A stretch of DNA of 64,000 nucleotides from Promicromonospora thailandica (GTDB taxonomy: Bacteria; Actinomycetota; Actinomycetes; Actinomycetales; Cellulomonadaceae): NCBI RefSeq assembly GCF_024171955.1, contig NZ_JAMTCS010000007.1, forward strand, positions 124,001-188,000, written 5' to 3'. Of the stretch, positions 1 through 8,600 are shown piece after piece. Every line of letters begins with the position of its first letter. Position 1 is the stretch's first letter. Both the position numbers and the translations under genes were made by a program. Under the pieces are notes generated by a model. It had not been told where the DNA came from. It ran no database searches and saw only the letters and a program-made list of their open reading frames with translations.

Positions 1-974
1 AAGGCGAGCTCCTTCTTGTTCCCCAATATTCCTTGCGGCCGGAAGATCACCAGCAGCATCAGCGCGAGGCCGACCACGAGGCCACCGATGTTCTCGACCT
101 GGTCGGGTGCGAGCGTCCCGGCCATGCCCTCGCGCATGCCGGCGCGCAGCAGCATGAAGACGGCCCAGAAGAGCATCGCGCCCAGCACGGGCCCGAACAG
201 CGTGGCGGCGCCGCCGAGCAGCAGCACGGTCCAGACGAAGAACGTCATCGAGCGGGCCATGCCGTCGGGCTGCACCGCACGGGGCAGCACGTAGATGATG
301 CCGCCCAGCGAGCCGAGCACACCGCCCAGCACCAGGGCCTGCATCTTGACGGCGTAGACGTTCTTGCCGAGGGCGCGCACGGCGTCCTCGTCCTCGCGGA
401 CGCCCTTGAGGAGGCGGCCCCACGGGCTGCGGGTGAGCAGCCAGACGACGAGCAGGGCCAGTGCGACCAGCGACCAGCCGACGATGCGGACCCACCAGGA
501 GTCCGACCCGTTGTTGAGGTACTCGAACGGTCCGATCGCGGTGCGCCCGTCCGGCAGGGGCGACAGCGCGGCGAACGTGTCCTTGAACTCGTTGCCGCGC
601 AGGCCGGCCTGGCCGCCGGTCCACTCGGCGAGGCCGCTGGAGCGGCCGAGCATGCGGATGATCTCGGCGGCGGCGATCGTGACGATGGCCAGGTAGTCAC
701 CGCGCAGCTTCAGCGTGGGCATACCCAGGATCAGCGCGAACAGGATGCTGGCGACCAGCGCGACGAGGACGGCGAGCCACAGCGGCGAGCCGGCGATCGT
801 CGAGATGGCGAACCCGTAGGCGCCGAGCAGCATGAAGCCCGCCTGGCCCATGTTGAGCAGCCCGGTGTACCCGAAGTGCAGGTTGAGGCCGATGGCGGCC
901 AGGACGTAGGCGGCGGTGGTCGGCGCGATCAGCTCGCCGGCCGCTTGCGTGAGGATTCGGCTCAGTTCTTCCAT
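1..974 (-). CDS. livM: Branched-chain amino acid ABC transporter permease LivM (3' end outside window)
   Basis: Membrane permease of the leucine/isoleucine/valine ABC importer, pairing with LivH. The readable protein starts MEELSRILTQAAGE and runs without a stop to the left edge, with at least six hydrophobic segments. It has the LivM-type motifs GLNLHFGYTGLLNMGQAGF near the N-terminus, LRGDYLAIVTIAAAEIIR, and a C-terminal VIFRPQGILG. About 324 residues are visible, so only the tail is missing. ATG at 974 is preceded by AAAGGA. The gene follows livH by 13 bp and so is cotranscribed with it. The ATPases livG and livF would be expected just beyond the edge. Confidence 0.93.
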   Translation of the reverse strand, partial: MEELSRILTQAAGELIAPTTAAYVLAAIGLNLHFGYTGLLNMGQAGFMLLGAYGFAISTIAGSPLWLAVLVALVASILFALILGMPTLKLRGDYLAIVTIAAAEIIRMLGRSSGLAEWTGGQAGLRGNEFKDTFAALSPLPDGRTAIGPFEYLNNGSDSWWVRIVGWSLVALALLVVWLLTRSPWGRLLKGVREDEDAVRALGKNVYAVKMQALVLGGVLGSLGGIIYVLPRAVQPDGMARSMTFFVWTVLLLGGAATLFGPVLGAMLFWAVFMLLRAGMREGMAGTLAPDQVENIGGLVVGLALMLLVIFRPQGILGNKKELA

Positions 975-987
975 GGGAGTTGTCCTT

Positions 988-2394
988 TCAGCCGATCCGC
1001 TCGCGCCGGCCGAGGAGGCCCTGGGGCCGCAGCAGCAGGACGAGGATCAGGATCGCGAGCGCCGTGGCGTAGCGGAGGTCGTTCGGCATGCCGGGGATGA
1101 GCGGCGACATCTCGACGACGATGCCGATGACCATGGAGCCGGCCAGCGCGCCGTAGGCGGTGCCGAGGCCACCCAGCGTCACGGCGGCGAACATCAGCAG
1201 CAGCATCTGCATGCCGGTGTTCCAGCCGAACGTGCCGACGGACAGGCCGTACATGAGGCCCGCCAGGCCGGCGAAGCCGGTGGACATGGTCCAGACGATG
1301 CGGATGATCTTGTCCGGGTTGATGCCGGTGGCGGACGCGAGCGCGGGGTTGTCGGACACGGCGCGCGTGGCCCGGCCGATCCGGGTCCGCGTGAGGAACC
1401 AGCCGATGAACAGGATGGCCACGACCGCGACCCCCATCGAGGCCCAGGACCACGTCGAGAGCGTGATACCCGCGATCGTCATCGAGGTCGGGTTGGTGCT
1501 CAGGATGCGCTCCGAGCCGTTGCCGATCATGAGCTGGATCGTGTACTGCAGGGTCAGCGAGAGGCCGATCGTGATGATCATGAGCTGCGTCAGCGGGGTG
1601 CCGCGGCGGCGGAGCGGCTTCCACAGGACGACGTCCTGCACGAAGCCGGTGGCCGTGCAGATGGCCACCGCGAGGAGCGCGGCCGGCCAGAAGGGCAGGC
1701 CCCACATGTTGATCGCGATGAACGCGAACACCGCACCGAGGGTGAACTGCTCGCCGTGCGCGAAGGTCGACAGGCCGGTGGTGCCGTAGATCAGGCTGAT
1801 ACCCACCGAGGCCAGCGCGAGCAGCAGGCCGAGGCGGATGCCCAGCCCGAACTTCTGCCAGGCGTTCGCGAAGGAGAAGCCGCCCGAGGTCGCCTCCTGC
1901 TCCTCACCCGCGGCGGGCGTCTCGGCGCCGCCGCCCGAGGTCGCGGTCTCGTCCGGTTCGGACGACGGCCCGGCCGCCGGCTGGTCGCCGAGGATGATCG
2001 CGCCGCGCGCGGTGGCCCCGGTCTGCGCGGTCACGGCGATCTCGGGCGGGTCCGGGAACAGCCCGTCCGGCACGGACGCCTCGTCGACCGCGATCGTGTA
2101 GCCGCCGACCGTGGGCACCGCCACGGACACGGGACCGTCGGCGGTGGTGACCACCTCGGCCTCGAAGTCGCTGCCCGTGATGGTCACGGTGACGTCCGGG
2201 ACGAAGTCGCGGTTCTCGTCCATGACGACGGCCGCGACGCAGGCCGTGGTGCTGTCGGATGTGCAGTCCGTCGCGACGGGCGCCGTGGCTGCCATGGCGG
2301 GCGCCGCGGCGAGCAGGGCCGGGAAGGCCGCTGCCGCGAGCGTGGCCACGAGCCTGCCCGCGGCCGTCGCGAGGTTCGGTCGGTCGGCTGTCAT
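988..2394 (-). CDS. livH: Branched-chain amino acid ABC transporter permease LivH with secreted N-terminal domain
   Basis: Inner-membrane permease of the Liv importer. From about residue 195 it is a typical LivH (LIYGTTGLSTFAHGEQFTLG, several membrane helices, GGLGTAYGALAGSMVIG). Ahead of this lie a Sec-type signal peptide (residues 1-36, ending APAMAA), a roughly 110-residue beta-rich domain resembling carboxypeptidase-regulatory/Ig-like folds (DFVPDVTVTITGSDFEAEVV, VPTVGGYTIAVDEAS), and an acidic Ser/Gly linker. Ordinary LivH is about 290-300 residues; this one is 468. I chose ATG 2394 because it has GGAGGA 8 bases upstream and begins the signal peptide; a longer frame to 2532 adds a basic stretch of low plausibility. 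Permease assignment is firm; the role of the extra domain is unknown. Confidence 0.9.
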   Translation of the reverse strand: MTADRPNLATAAGRLVATLAAAAFPALLAAAPAMAATAPVATDCTSDSTTACVAAVVMDENRDFVPDVTVTITGSDFEAEVVTTADGPVSVAVPTVGGYTIAVDEASVPDGLFPDPPEIAVTAQTGATARGAIILGDQPAAGPSSEPDETATSGGGAETPAAGEEQEATSGGFSFANAWQKFGLGIRLGLLLALASVGISLIYGTTGLSTFAHGEQFTLGAVFAFIAINMWGLPFWPAALLAVAICTATGFVQDVVLWKPLRRRGTPLTQLMIITIGLSLTLQYTIQLMIGNGSERILSTNPTSMTIAGITLSTWSWASMGVAVVAILFIGWFLTRTRIGRATRAVSDNPALASATGINPDKIIRIVWTMSTGFAGLAGLMYGLSVGTFGWNTGMQMLLLMFAAVTLGGLGTAYGALAGSMVIGIVVEMSPLIPGMPNDLRYATALAILILVLLLRPQGLLGRRERIG

Positions 2395-2700
2395 CTGCCG
2401 GGTCCTCCGTCGGTTCTGGTGTGTGGTGCCCCGAGGTCTCGGTGCCGCACGACGCCACCTCGATTTAGCCCGGCTTAACCAGGCCTGCATCAAACTGATG
2501 GCATCAGCGTGCCGGAAGTGTAGCCGCACCATGTGTCACGGATTACACGTGTCGTGTGACACACGGTTTCCGAGGCTGTACAGGGAGGCGTCGGATCGAT
2601 CCGCGTCGTTGCGGATCCGGCGGCGCACGCCTGTCGGACACCAGGTGGCGGGCCCCGTGTCCGGTTCGCTCCCCGCGATGGTCGCGGTTCGACAACGATC
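2395..2700. other. Intergenic region between livK terminator and livH
   Basis: This stretch holds the presumed livHM promoter region. The only structured element I see is the inverted repeat at 2532-2563, described separately. No credible small gene is present. Confidence 0.5.
2532..2563. promoter_or_regulatory. Inverted repeat upstream of livH, possible operator
   Basis: TGTGTCAC (2532-2539) and GTGACACA (2556-2563) form perfect 8-bp arms with 16 bp between them. They lie about 140 bp upstream of the livH start. A closely related GTGTGAC-type repeat precedes livK, which suggests one regulator controls both units. The regulator is unknown. Confidence 0.4.
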
Positions 2701-2732
2701 AGGCCCGGCCGCCCCAGAGGGCGGCCGGGCCT
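2701..2732 (-). terminator. Hairpin terminator after livK
   Basis: A perfect 14-bp GC-rich stem with a 4-base loop begins 31 bases after the livK stop. There is no U-tract, as is usual for actinobacterial terminators. It separates livK from livHM and could let the binding protein be made in excess. Confidence 0.75.
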
Positions 2733-2762
2733 GGTCGTCGTGCGGTGCTCCAGGGCTGGTCG

Positions 2763-4040
2763 TCAGCCCTCGACCGAGCCCTCGACCGCCTTGGTCCAGA
2801 CGATCCCGTTCTTGTCGTCGTACTCGTAGACACCGATGAACGCGGACGACGGGTCGTTGTCCTCGTTCAGCGCGCCGATGCCCGACTGTCCCTTGTATGC
2901 GATCTCGTCGCCCGCCTCGAGCGCCTCGACGCCCTCCTCGAACGTCGAGACCTCGGTGGCACCCTCCTCCGAGCCGGAGACCGCACGGATGTTGTCCGCG
3001 AGGGTCTGGCCGTCGGTGCCCTCACCACGGACAGCGGCGAGCGCGACGAGGATGGCGGCGTCGTAGGACTCAGCCGCGTACGCGTAGTCCGTCAGCTCCT
3101 CGCCGGCGTCCTCCTCGTACCAGGCGTTCAGCCGCTCCTTGAAGTCGTCCGGGGCGTCGGCGCCGGGGATGGTGCCCTTGACGCCCTCGAGCGTGCCCGG
3201 GTCGAAGTCCTTCGAGTAGTCGGCGGTGTTGCCGTCGCACAGGTACGTCTTGCCCGCGAACTCCCAGTTCTGGGTGACCAGCTCGGCGATGGCCGCCTTG
3301 GTCTCCTCGAACGCGAAGATGGCGATGGCGTCCGGCTTGGCCGCCAGAGCGTCCGAGACCACGTTGGCGAAGTTGGTCTCCGCCTGCGCGAACTCGGTGC
3401 CGTCACCGGTGCCGCCGTAGACGACCTCACCGCCGCCGGCCTCGACGGCCTTCTGCACGTTGTCGCGCAGACCGGTCGCGTAGTCGTCCTGCATGGTCAG
3501 GAAGGCGACCTTCTGGTGGCCGTCCTCGAGCATGAGCGAGCCGAGCGCCGAACCCTGGACCGTGTCCGGCGGGGCCGTCCGCGCGAACAGCGGCGAGTAC
3601 CCGGACAGGGTCGTCGACGTGTTGGCGGGCGACACCTGCAGCACGCCGGCCTCGGTGACCGAGTCGACGACGTTCAGGGTCACGGTCGACGACGCCGCGC
3701 CGATGATGGCGTTGACGTCCTGACCGAGCAGGTCGGTGACCGAGTTGGTCGACACCGCGAGGTTGTCGCCGTCACCGGAGTCGGCGCTGGCGATCTCGAC
3801 GTCGTTGCCGAGCACGCCACCGGCCTCGTTGATGTCGGCGACGGCCATACCGACACCCGCGACCTCGGGCGGGCCCAGGTAGGCCAGGTTTCCGGTGAGC
3901 GGGAGCAGGGTGCCGATCTTCAGCGGATCGGCGTCGCCCTCTGCTTCGCCGCCTCCGGACGTGGTGGCGCAGGCCGAGAGGCCCACGCTGAGGACTGCCG
4001 CGACCGCGAGCCCGCGAGCCGCCGTGGAACGTCGAATCAT
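2763..4040 (-). CDS. livK: Branched-chain amino acid ABC transporter substrate-binding lipoprotein
   Basis: Extracellular binding protein that delivers branched-chain amino acids, or related amides, to LivHM. A lipoprotein signal peptide ends in the lipobox LSAC (Cys about residue 24), followed by a Ser/Gly/Glu-rich tether. The rest (425 residues in total) is a type I periplasmic-binding fold (Peripla_BP_6), with KIGTLLPLTGNLAYLGPPEV at its start and the typical NAIIGAASSTVTLNV and QVSPANTSTTLS segments. ATG 4040 begins the signal peptide, with CGAAGGGGA upstream. The gene has its own upstream repeat and downstream hairpin, so it is probably transcribed separately from livHM. Exact ligand not determinable. 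Confidence 0.93.
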   Translation of the reverse strand: MIRRSTAARGLAVAAVLSVGLSACATTSGGGEAEGDADPLKIGTLLPLTGNLAYLGPPEVAGVGMAVADINEAGGVLGNDVEIASADSGDGDNLAVSTNSVTDLLGQDVNAIIGAASSTVTLNVVDSVTEAGVLQVSPANTSTTLSGYSPLFARTAPPDTVQGSALGSLMLEDGHQKVAFLTMQDDYATGLRDNVQKAVEAGGGEVVYGGTGDGTEFAQAETNFANVVSDALAAKPDAIAIFAFEETKAAIAELVTQNWEFAGKTYLCDGNTADYSKDFDPGTLEGVKGTIPGADAPDDFKERLNAWYEEDAGEELTDYAYAAESYDAAILVALAAVRGEGTDGQTLADNIRAVSGSEEGATEVSTFEEGVEALEAGDEIAYKGQSGIGALNEDNDPSSAFIGVYEYDDKNGIVWTKAVEGSVEG

Positions 4041-4417
4041 TTCTGCTGGTCCCCTTCGAGCGGGAGTGAACCTGACGCGGCAACTTGCCTCGTCGTGGCG
4101 ATGAACGTAGTCACCTTGTGTGACGCTGGTGTGTCTAGTCCGTCACACCACCTCGATCGTTACGAGGATGTTACCCGGGCATGCAGCGCCCATGAATCCG
4201 GGTGAATTCGGGCGCGAGGCGCGGCCAAAACGGCGCAAATGCAGGGCTGGAATGCGTACAGCGAATGGTGACGCACTCGACGCGGGCGATTTGCGCGACG
4301 GGCAGGTAGAGTTGTCTGCGTTGCAGTGCCTCGATCGTTCTTCCAAGAGATGACGACGACACCGTGATTACAGCGATCCCGACGGTCGGGGTCGTCGCAT
4401 CTTGCAAGGAGCAGTAC
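4041..4417. other. Divergent intergenic region livK / csp
   Basis: This 377-bp spacer carries the upstream regions of two divergent genes. It contains the inverted repeat at 4118-4148 and, on the csp side, an AT-richer leader of roughly 100-150 bases. Cold-shock genes often have a long 5' UTR, but I could not assign a promoter with confidence. The short reading frames here look like noise. Confidence 0.5.
4118..4148. promoter_or_regulatory. Inverted repeat upstream of livK, possible operator
   Basis: GTGTGACG (4118-4125) and CGTCACAC (4141-4148) are perfect 8-bp arms with 15 bp between, about 80-110 bp upstream of the livK start. The GTGTGAC half-site also occurs inside the repeat upstream of livH. 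Confidence 0.45.
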
Positions 4418-4621
4418 ATGGCATTCGGAACCGTCAAGTGGTTCAACGCCGAGAAGGGCTTCGGGTTCATCGCGCCCGAGGACGGTGGGCAGGACGTGTT
4501 CGCCCACTTCAGCGCCATCCAGTCGAGCGGCTACCGCTCGCTCGAGGAGAACCAGCGCGTCGAGTTCGACGTGAAGCAGGGCCCCAAGGGCCTGCAGGCG
4601 GAGAACATCCGCCCGATCTGA
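4418..4621 (+). CDS. cspA: Cold-shock protein (CspA family)
   Basis: Small single-stranded nucleic-acid-binding protein that acts as an RNA chaperone. It is 67 residues, the usual family length, and is a single OB-fold. Both RNA-binding motifs are intact: [12 protein letters not shown] (RNP1, residues 7-18) and DVFAHFSAI (RNP2, about 27-35). The C-terminus [13 protein letters not shown] is typical. ATG 4418 is preceded by AAGGAG at good spacing; an in-frame upstream ATG at 4364 would add a non-homologous leader. Monocistronic, closed by the hairpin at 4686-4716. Confidence 0.96.
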   Translation: MAFGTVKWFNAEKGFGFIAPEDGGQDVFAHFSAIQSSGYRSLEENQRVEFDVKQGPKGLQAENIRPI

Positions 4622-4685
4622 TCCCTTCAGAATCTTCGCGGCCAGCGCGCTGAGCTCTCCGAGCCGGCGCCGGTCGCACGCTGAC

Positions 4686-4716
4686 GGCCCGGCCACCTCC
4701 CTGAGGTGGCCGGGCC
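4686..4716 (+). terminator. Hairpin terminator after csp
   Basis: A perfect 14-bp stem (GGCCCGGCCACCTC and its complement) with a 3-base loop, followed by TT. It starts 65 bases after the csp stop. Confidence 0.8.
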
Positions 4717-4822
4717 TTCGCACGTCCGGGTTCCGGCCTGTCGACCCGGAACCACGGGACGGCGCTGGGCGTTCCCCTGTCTGGACCGTCATCCACGCGT
4801 CACTCCTACGAAGGACGAGATC

Positions 4823-5590
4823 ATGGGCTTCCTCGACCGACTGCTCGGCCGCGAGCCGCGCGACCAGATCCCCGGCATGTACCAGGGCGGCGGAGCGCCG
4901 CGCCAGCAGTACCCGCCGGCGCAGACGCCCGCCTACGGCACCGCCCCGGCCTCCGGCTCCGCCGCGAGCACCGGACGCAGCGAGGACGAGGTGGCGATCG
5001 AGCGGTACCGCTACCTGCTCCGCACCGCCCCGCCGGACCGGGTCGAGGAGGCGCACGCCGAGGCGTTCGCGCAGCTCACGCCCGAGCAGCGCAGCCAGGT
5101 GCTGGCCCAGCTCAGCGAGACCGTCCCGCCGGGCGAGCGCGCGACGTCCGACGACCCGCGCGACCTGGCCCGCATGGCGACCCGCGCCGAGATGCGCAAC
5201 CCCGGCACCCTGGAGCGCAACTTCGGGCAGAGCCGCGGCCCGGGCTTCGGGTCGATGCTCGGCGCGAGCATGCTCGGCACCATCGGCGGCATGGTGATCG
5301 GCTCGGCCGTGGCCGACATGATGTTCGGCAGCTCGTTCGGCGACCCGAGCCAGGACTTCGCCGGTGGCGAGGAGGGCGGCGAGGCCGGCGGCGCCGAGGA
5401 GGCCGGGGCCGAGGGCGGCGACCCGGGCGCGGAGGCCGGCGACGCGGGCGCAGAGCCGGTCGAGGCCGCGGGTGCCGAGGGCGGCGACGCGGGTGGCGAC
5501 GCCGGCGGCGGGTTCTTCGGTGACATGTTCGGCGGCGGGGACTTCGGGGGCGGCGACTTCGGCGGGGGCGACTTCGGCGGGGAGTTCTGA
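4823..5590 (+). CDS. Hypothetical protein with Gly/Asp/Phe-rich C-terminus
   Basis: A 255-residue protein starting MGFLDRLLGREPRDQ, with AAGGACG before ATG 4823. The N-terminal part is disordered. Residues about 55-135 are helical and contain ERYRYLLRTAPPDRVEEAH and FAQLTPEQRSQVLAQL, a pattern seen in actinobacterial proteins of unknown function. A short Gly-rich hydrophobic stretch follows (GSMLGASMLGTIGGMVIGSAV). The last 80 residues are Gly/Glu/Ala-rich and end in near-exact repeats of GGGDFG. There is no signal peptide. The tail may support self-association, but this is speculation. No function assigned. Confidence 0.8.
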   Translation: MGFLDRLLGREPRDQIPGMYQGGGAPRQQYPPAQTPAYGTAPASGSAASTGRSEDEVAIERYRYLLRTAPPDRVEEAHAEAFAQLTPEQRSQVLAQLSETVPPGERATSDDPRDLARMATRAEMRNPGTLERNFGQSRGPGFGSMLGASMLGTIGGMVIGSAVADMMFGSSFGDPSQDFAGGEEGGEAGGAEEAGAEGGDPGAEAGDAGAEPVEAAGAEGGDAGGDAGGGFFGDMFGGGDFGGGDFGGGDFGGEF

Positions 5591-5605
5591 CCCGACGGCG
5601 GCGCG

Positions 5606-8600
5606 TCAGCCCCCGATGAGGCGGAGGAACCCGCCCAGCTCCAGGAGCCGGCGCACACCGTCCGCGTCCAGGTCCCCCGGCAGGTAGTCGGTGAGCCGTG
5701 GTGACGAGATCACCACGGCTCGCCACTGCGCCCGGGACACCGCCACGTTGATCCGGTTGCGCGACAGCAGGAACCCCATCCCCCGGGAGACGTTCTCGGG
5801 CGCCGAGGCGGCCAGCGTCAGGATCGCCACCGGCGCCTCCCGGCCCTGGAACATGTCGACCGTGCCCACGGGAACGCCCCCGAGCCCGGCCGTGCGCAGC
5901 GCCTGGCGCACGAGGTGCACCTGGGCGTTGTAGGCCGCGACCACCACGACGTCGTCCGGGCCGAGCGGACGCGGCGCGCGGTCCGCGCCCGGCACCCAGG
6001 CCCGCCCCAGCACGTGCTGCACCTGGCGCACCACCTCGGCCGCCTCCTCGGGAGACGACGTCGACCGTCCCTCATGGGTCACGGGCACGTGCACGACGCC
6101 CGGCGCCACCCCGTCCAGCGACCGGGTGGTGGTCACCGGGTGGGCCGAGAGGCGGTCGGCGTACGCCAGGCGGGACACCGCCGCGCAGACCTCCGGGTGC
6201 ATCCGCCACGACTCGGGCAGCAGGTAGCCCAGCCCGTCAGGCAGCACCGCGCTGCCCCCGGCGAGCCACGCGAGCGCGGACTCGTCGACCGGCTCCGGGT
6301 GCCTGCCCTGGCTGACCTGCGGCAGCTGCTGCGGGTCGCCGAGCAGGAGCAGCCGCCGCGCGGCCCGGGCCACGGCGACCGTGTCCGCCAGGGAGAACTG
6401 GCCTGCCTCGTCGACGACCAGCAGGTCCAGCCCCTCAGCGGGCCAGCGCGCGTGCGCGAAGTCCCAGGCGGTGCCACCGGCCACGCAGCCGCCGGTGCTC
6501 TGGGCGACGAACTCGGCGAGCTTCTCGCCGCCCAGCTCCTGCCAGGGCTGCGGCGCCTCGTCTCCGGTCGCCGCGGACCGCCGCTTCTTGGCCACCCGGT
6601 CGGCCGGCACGCCCGCCTTCCGGACGAGGGCGGTCAGCATGTTCTCGACCGCCGCGTGCGACTGGGCCACGACGCCCACGCGCCAGCCGGCGGCCACCAG
6701 GCGGGCCACCACCTGCGAGCCGACGTGCGTCTTCCCGGTCCCCGGCGGGCCCTGCACCGCCAGGTAGGACCGGTCGAGCCGCTCGACCGCGGCGTGCACC
6801 GCACCCTCCAGGTCGAACCCGTCGCCCTCCCCCGGCTCCGGCAGGGGCCCGCCGTCGACGAGCCGCGGCGGGCGACGACGCAGGAGGTCGACCGCCGCGC
6901 CGTCGGGCAGGGTGCGGTCCGCGTCCCAGGTGGCGAGGGCCGCGCGAGCCGCGTCCTCGGCCGCCTGCTCCTGGGCGTCGTGCCCCGGCCCTGCCTGCGG
7001 CGCGAGCGCCACCGGGGGCTGGTCGTGCGGATCTGCGCTGCCGGACAGCCGCTCCCGCAGCACCACCACGTCGAAGCCCCGTGTCAGGCCGTCCTGGTCA
7101 CCCTCGTCCAGGTCGCGCACCTCCACGATCAGGCCACCGGGGTGCTCCCCGCGCACGGCGCGCGCGGTCAGCTCGTCCGCACCGCGGGGCAGCGCCACGG
7201 GCGGCACCGGCTGGTCGTACAGCACATGCACGCCGTCGCCCGCGCCGAGGTCGGACCCGTCGACCCGCGACCCGTCCAGCATGCGGCCCACGAGCTCGAG
7301 ATCCCGCGTCGGTCGGCGGTCCCGGCCCACCACGTCCCAGTCCCGCAGCACGGTCGTTCGTTCCACGTGGAACGTCGACCGGCGGCCGGGCCACTCGTCC
7401 AGGGGCAGCTCCAGCCGGGCGTAGTGCTCCTGCCAGAACGGCTTCATCTCGCGCTGGTAGTAGCCGACCGCGGCACCCAGCAGGGCCAGCGCCTGCACCT
7501 CGAGCGACCGCTCCCCCCGGTTCTCCCCCACCCGTGCGGCGATCTCCGCGCCCAGCGCGAGCCGTCGGTCGCGGCTCTCGCGCCGTGCCGCGGCCCGCGC
7601 GGCCGCGGCGTCATCGGGCGACTGCGCAGCGGCCGGGCCGCCCGGTTCGGCTCCCGCCGCCGCAGCCGGAGCCTGGTCCGGGAGCGCGTACGCGCGCGCC
7701 TCCGTCCCGGGCCCCGCCTGCGCCCGGGCGGTCCGCAGCCACTCCAGCAGCCGGAGCGTCGAGCGGCAGTCGTACTCGTTGTAGTCGAGGATGCGCTGCC
7801 GCAGGCCCGCCGCGCGCTCGTCCCCCTCGGCCGCCAGCTTCGCGTACTCGGCGTACTCCGTGACCGACGCCGTGGCGCTCGTGACCCCCTCGCGTGCGGG
7901 ATCGTCCTGCATGTAGAGGGGTTCCAGCCTCTTGATCGACTTCGACCGGTTCGAGATGCGCAGGCAGGAGCGCACCACCGCGTAGAGGTCCACGAGCACA
8001 CCGTCGCGCAGCAGCTGGTCCACCTCGTCCTCGTACACCCCGTGCCGTGCGGCGATGGAGAGCAGGTGCGTCTTCTCGTAGGCCGCGTAGTGGTAGACGT
8101 GCAGGTCGGGGTAGGTCGCCCGGCGTTCCGTCAGGTAGTCGACGAACCGGACCAGGGCGTCGCGCTCGCCCGCCAGGTCGTCGGCCCAGAGTCCGTGGAA
8201 CGGCGGGCGGACGTCGCCGGGACCCGGCCGCTCGACCCAGCCGAAGAGGTAGTCGAGACCCATGGCGGGCGCTTGGTCGTCCCCGGGCAGCCGTCCCGCC
8301 TCCCAGAGCGGGTCGCCCTCGAAGTCGAAGAAGACGTCGCCCGGGCTGGGGGCCGGCAGGCGGTCGATCGCCTCCGTGCCGATCAGCTGCCAGCGCAGCC
8401 GGGCGTCGGGCCCGTCCGGGTCGGTGCCGTCGGGCAGGCCGTCGAGCGCGACCGACCCGTCGCCGTCGTCCAGCCCGAGCTGGAGGCGAGCCTGGGCGCG
8501 GAGGTCGGCGAAGCGTCCGGCCGCCATGCCGTCGGGCGGCTCGTCGGCCGTCGCGAGCGCGTCGATCGTGGTGATGCCGGCCGCGGCCAGCCGGAGACGC

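Noticed and set aside
4143-4346. 67-codon minus-strand frame between livK and csp
   Set aside because: No ribosome site or conserved pattern, and it covers the probable csp leader.
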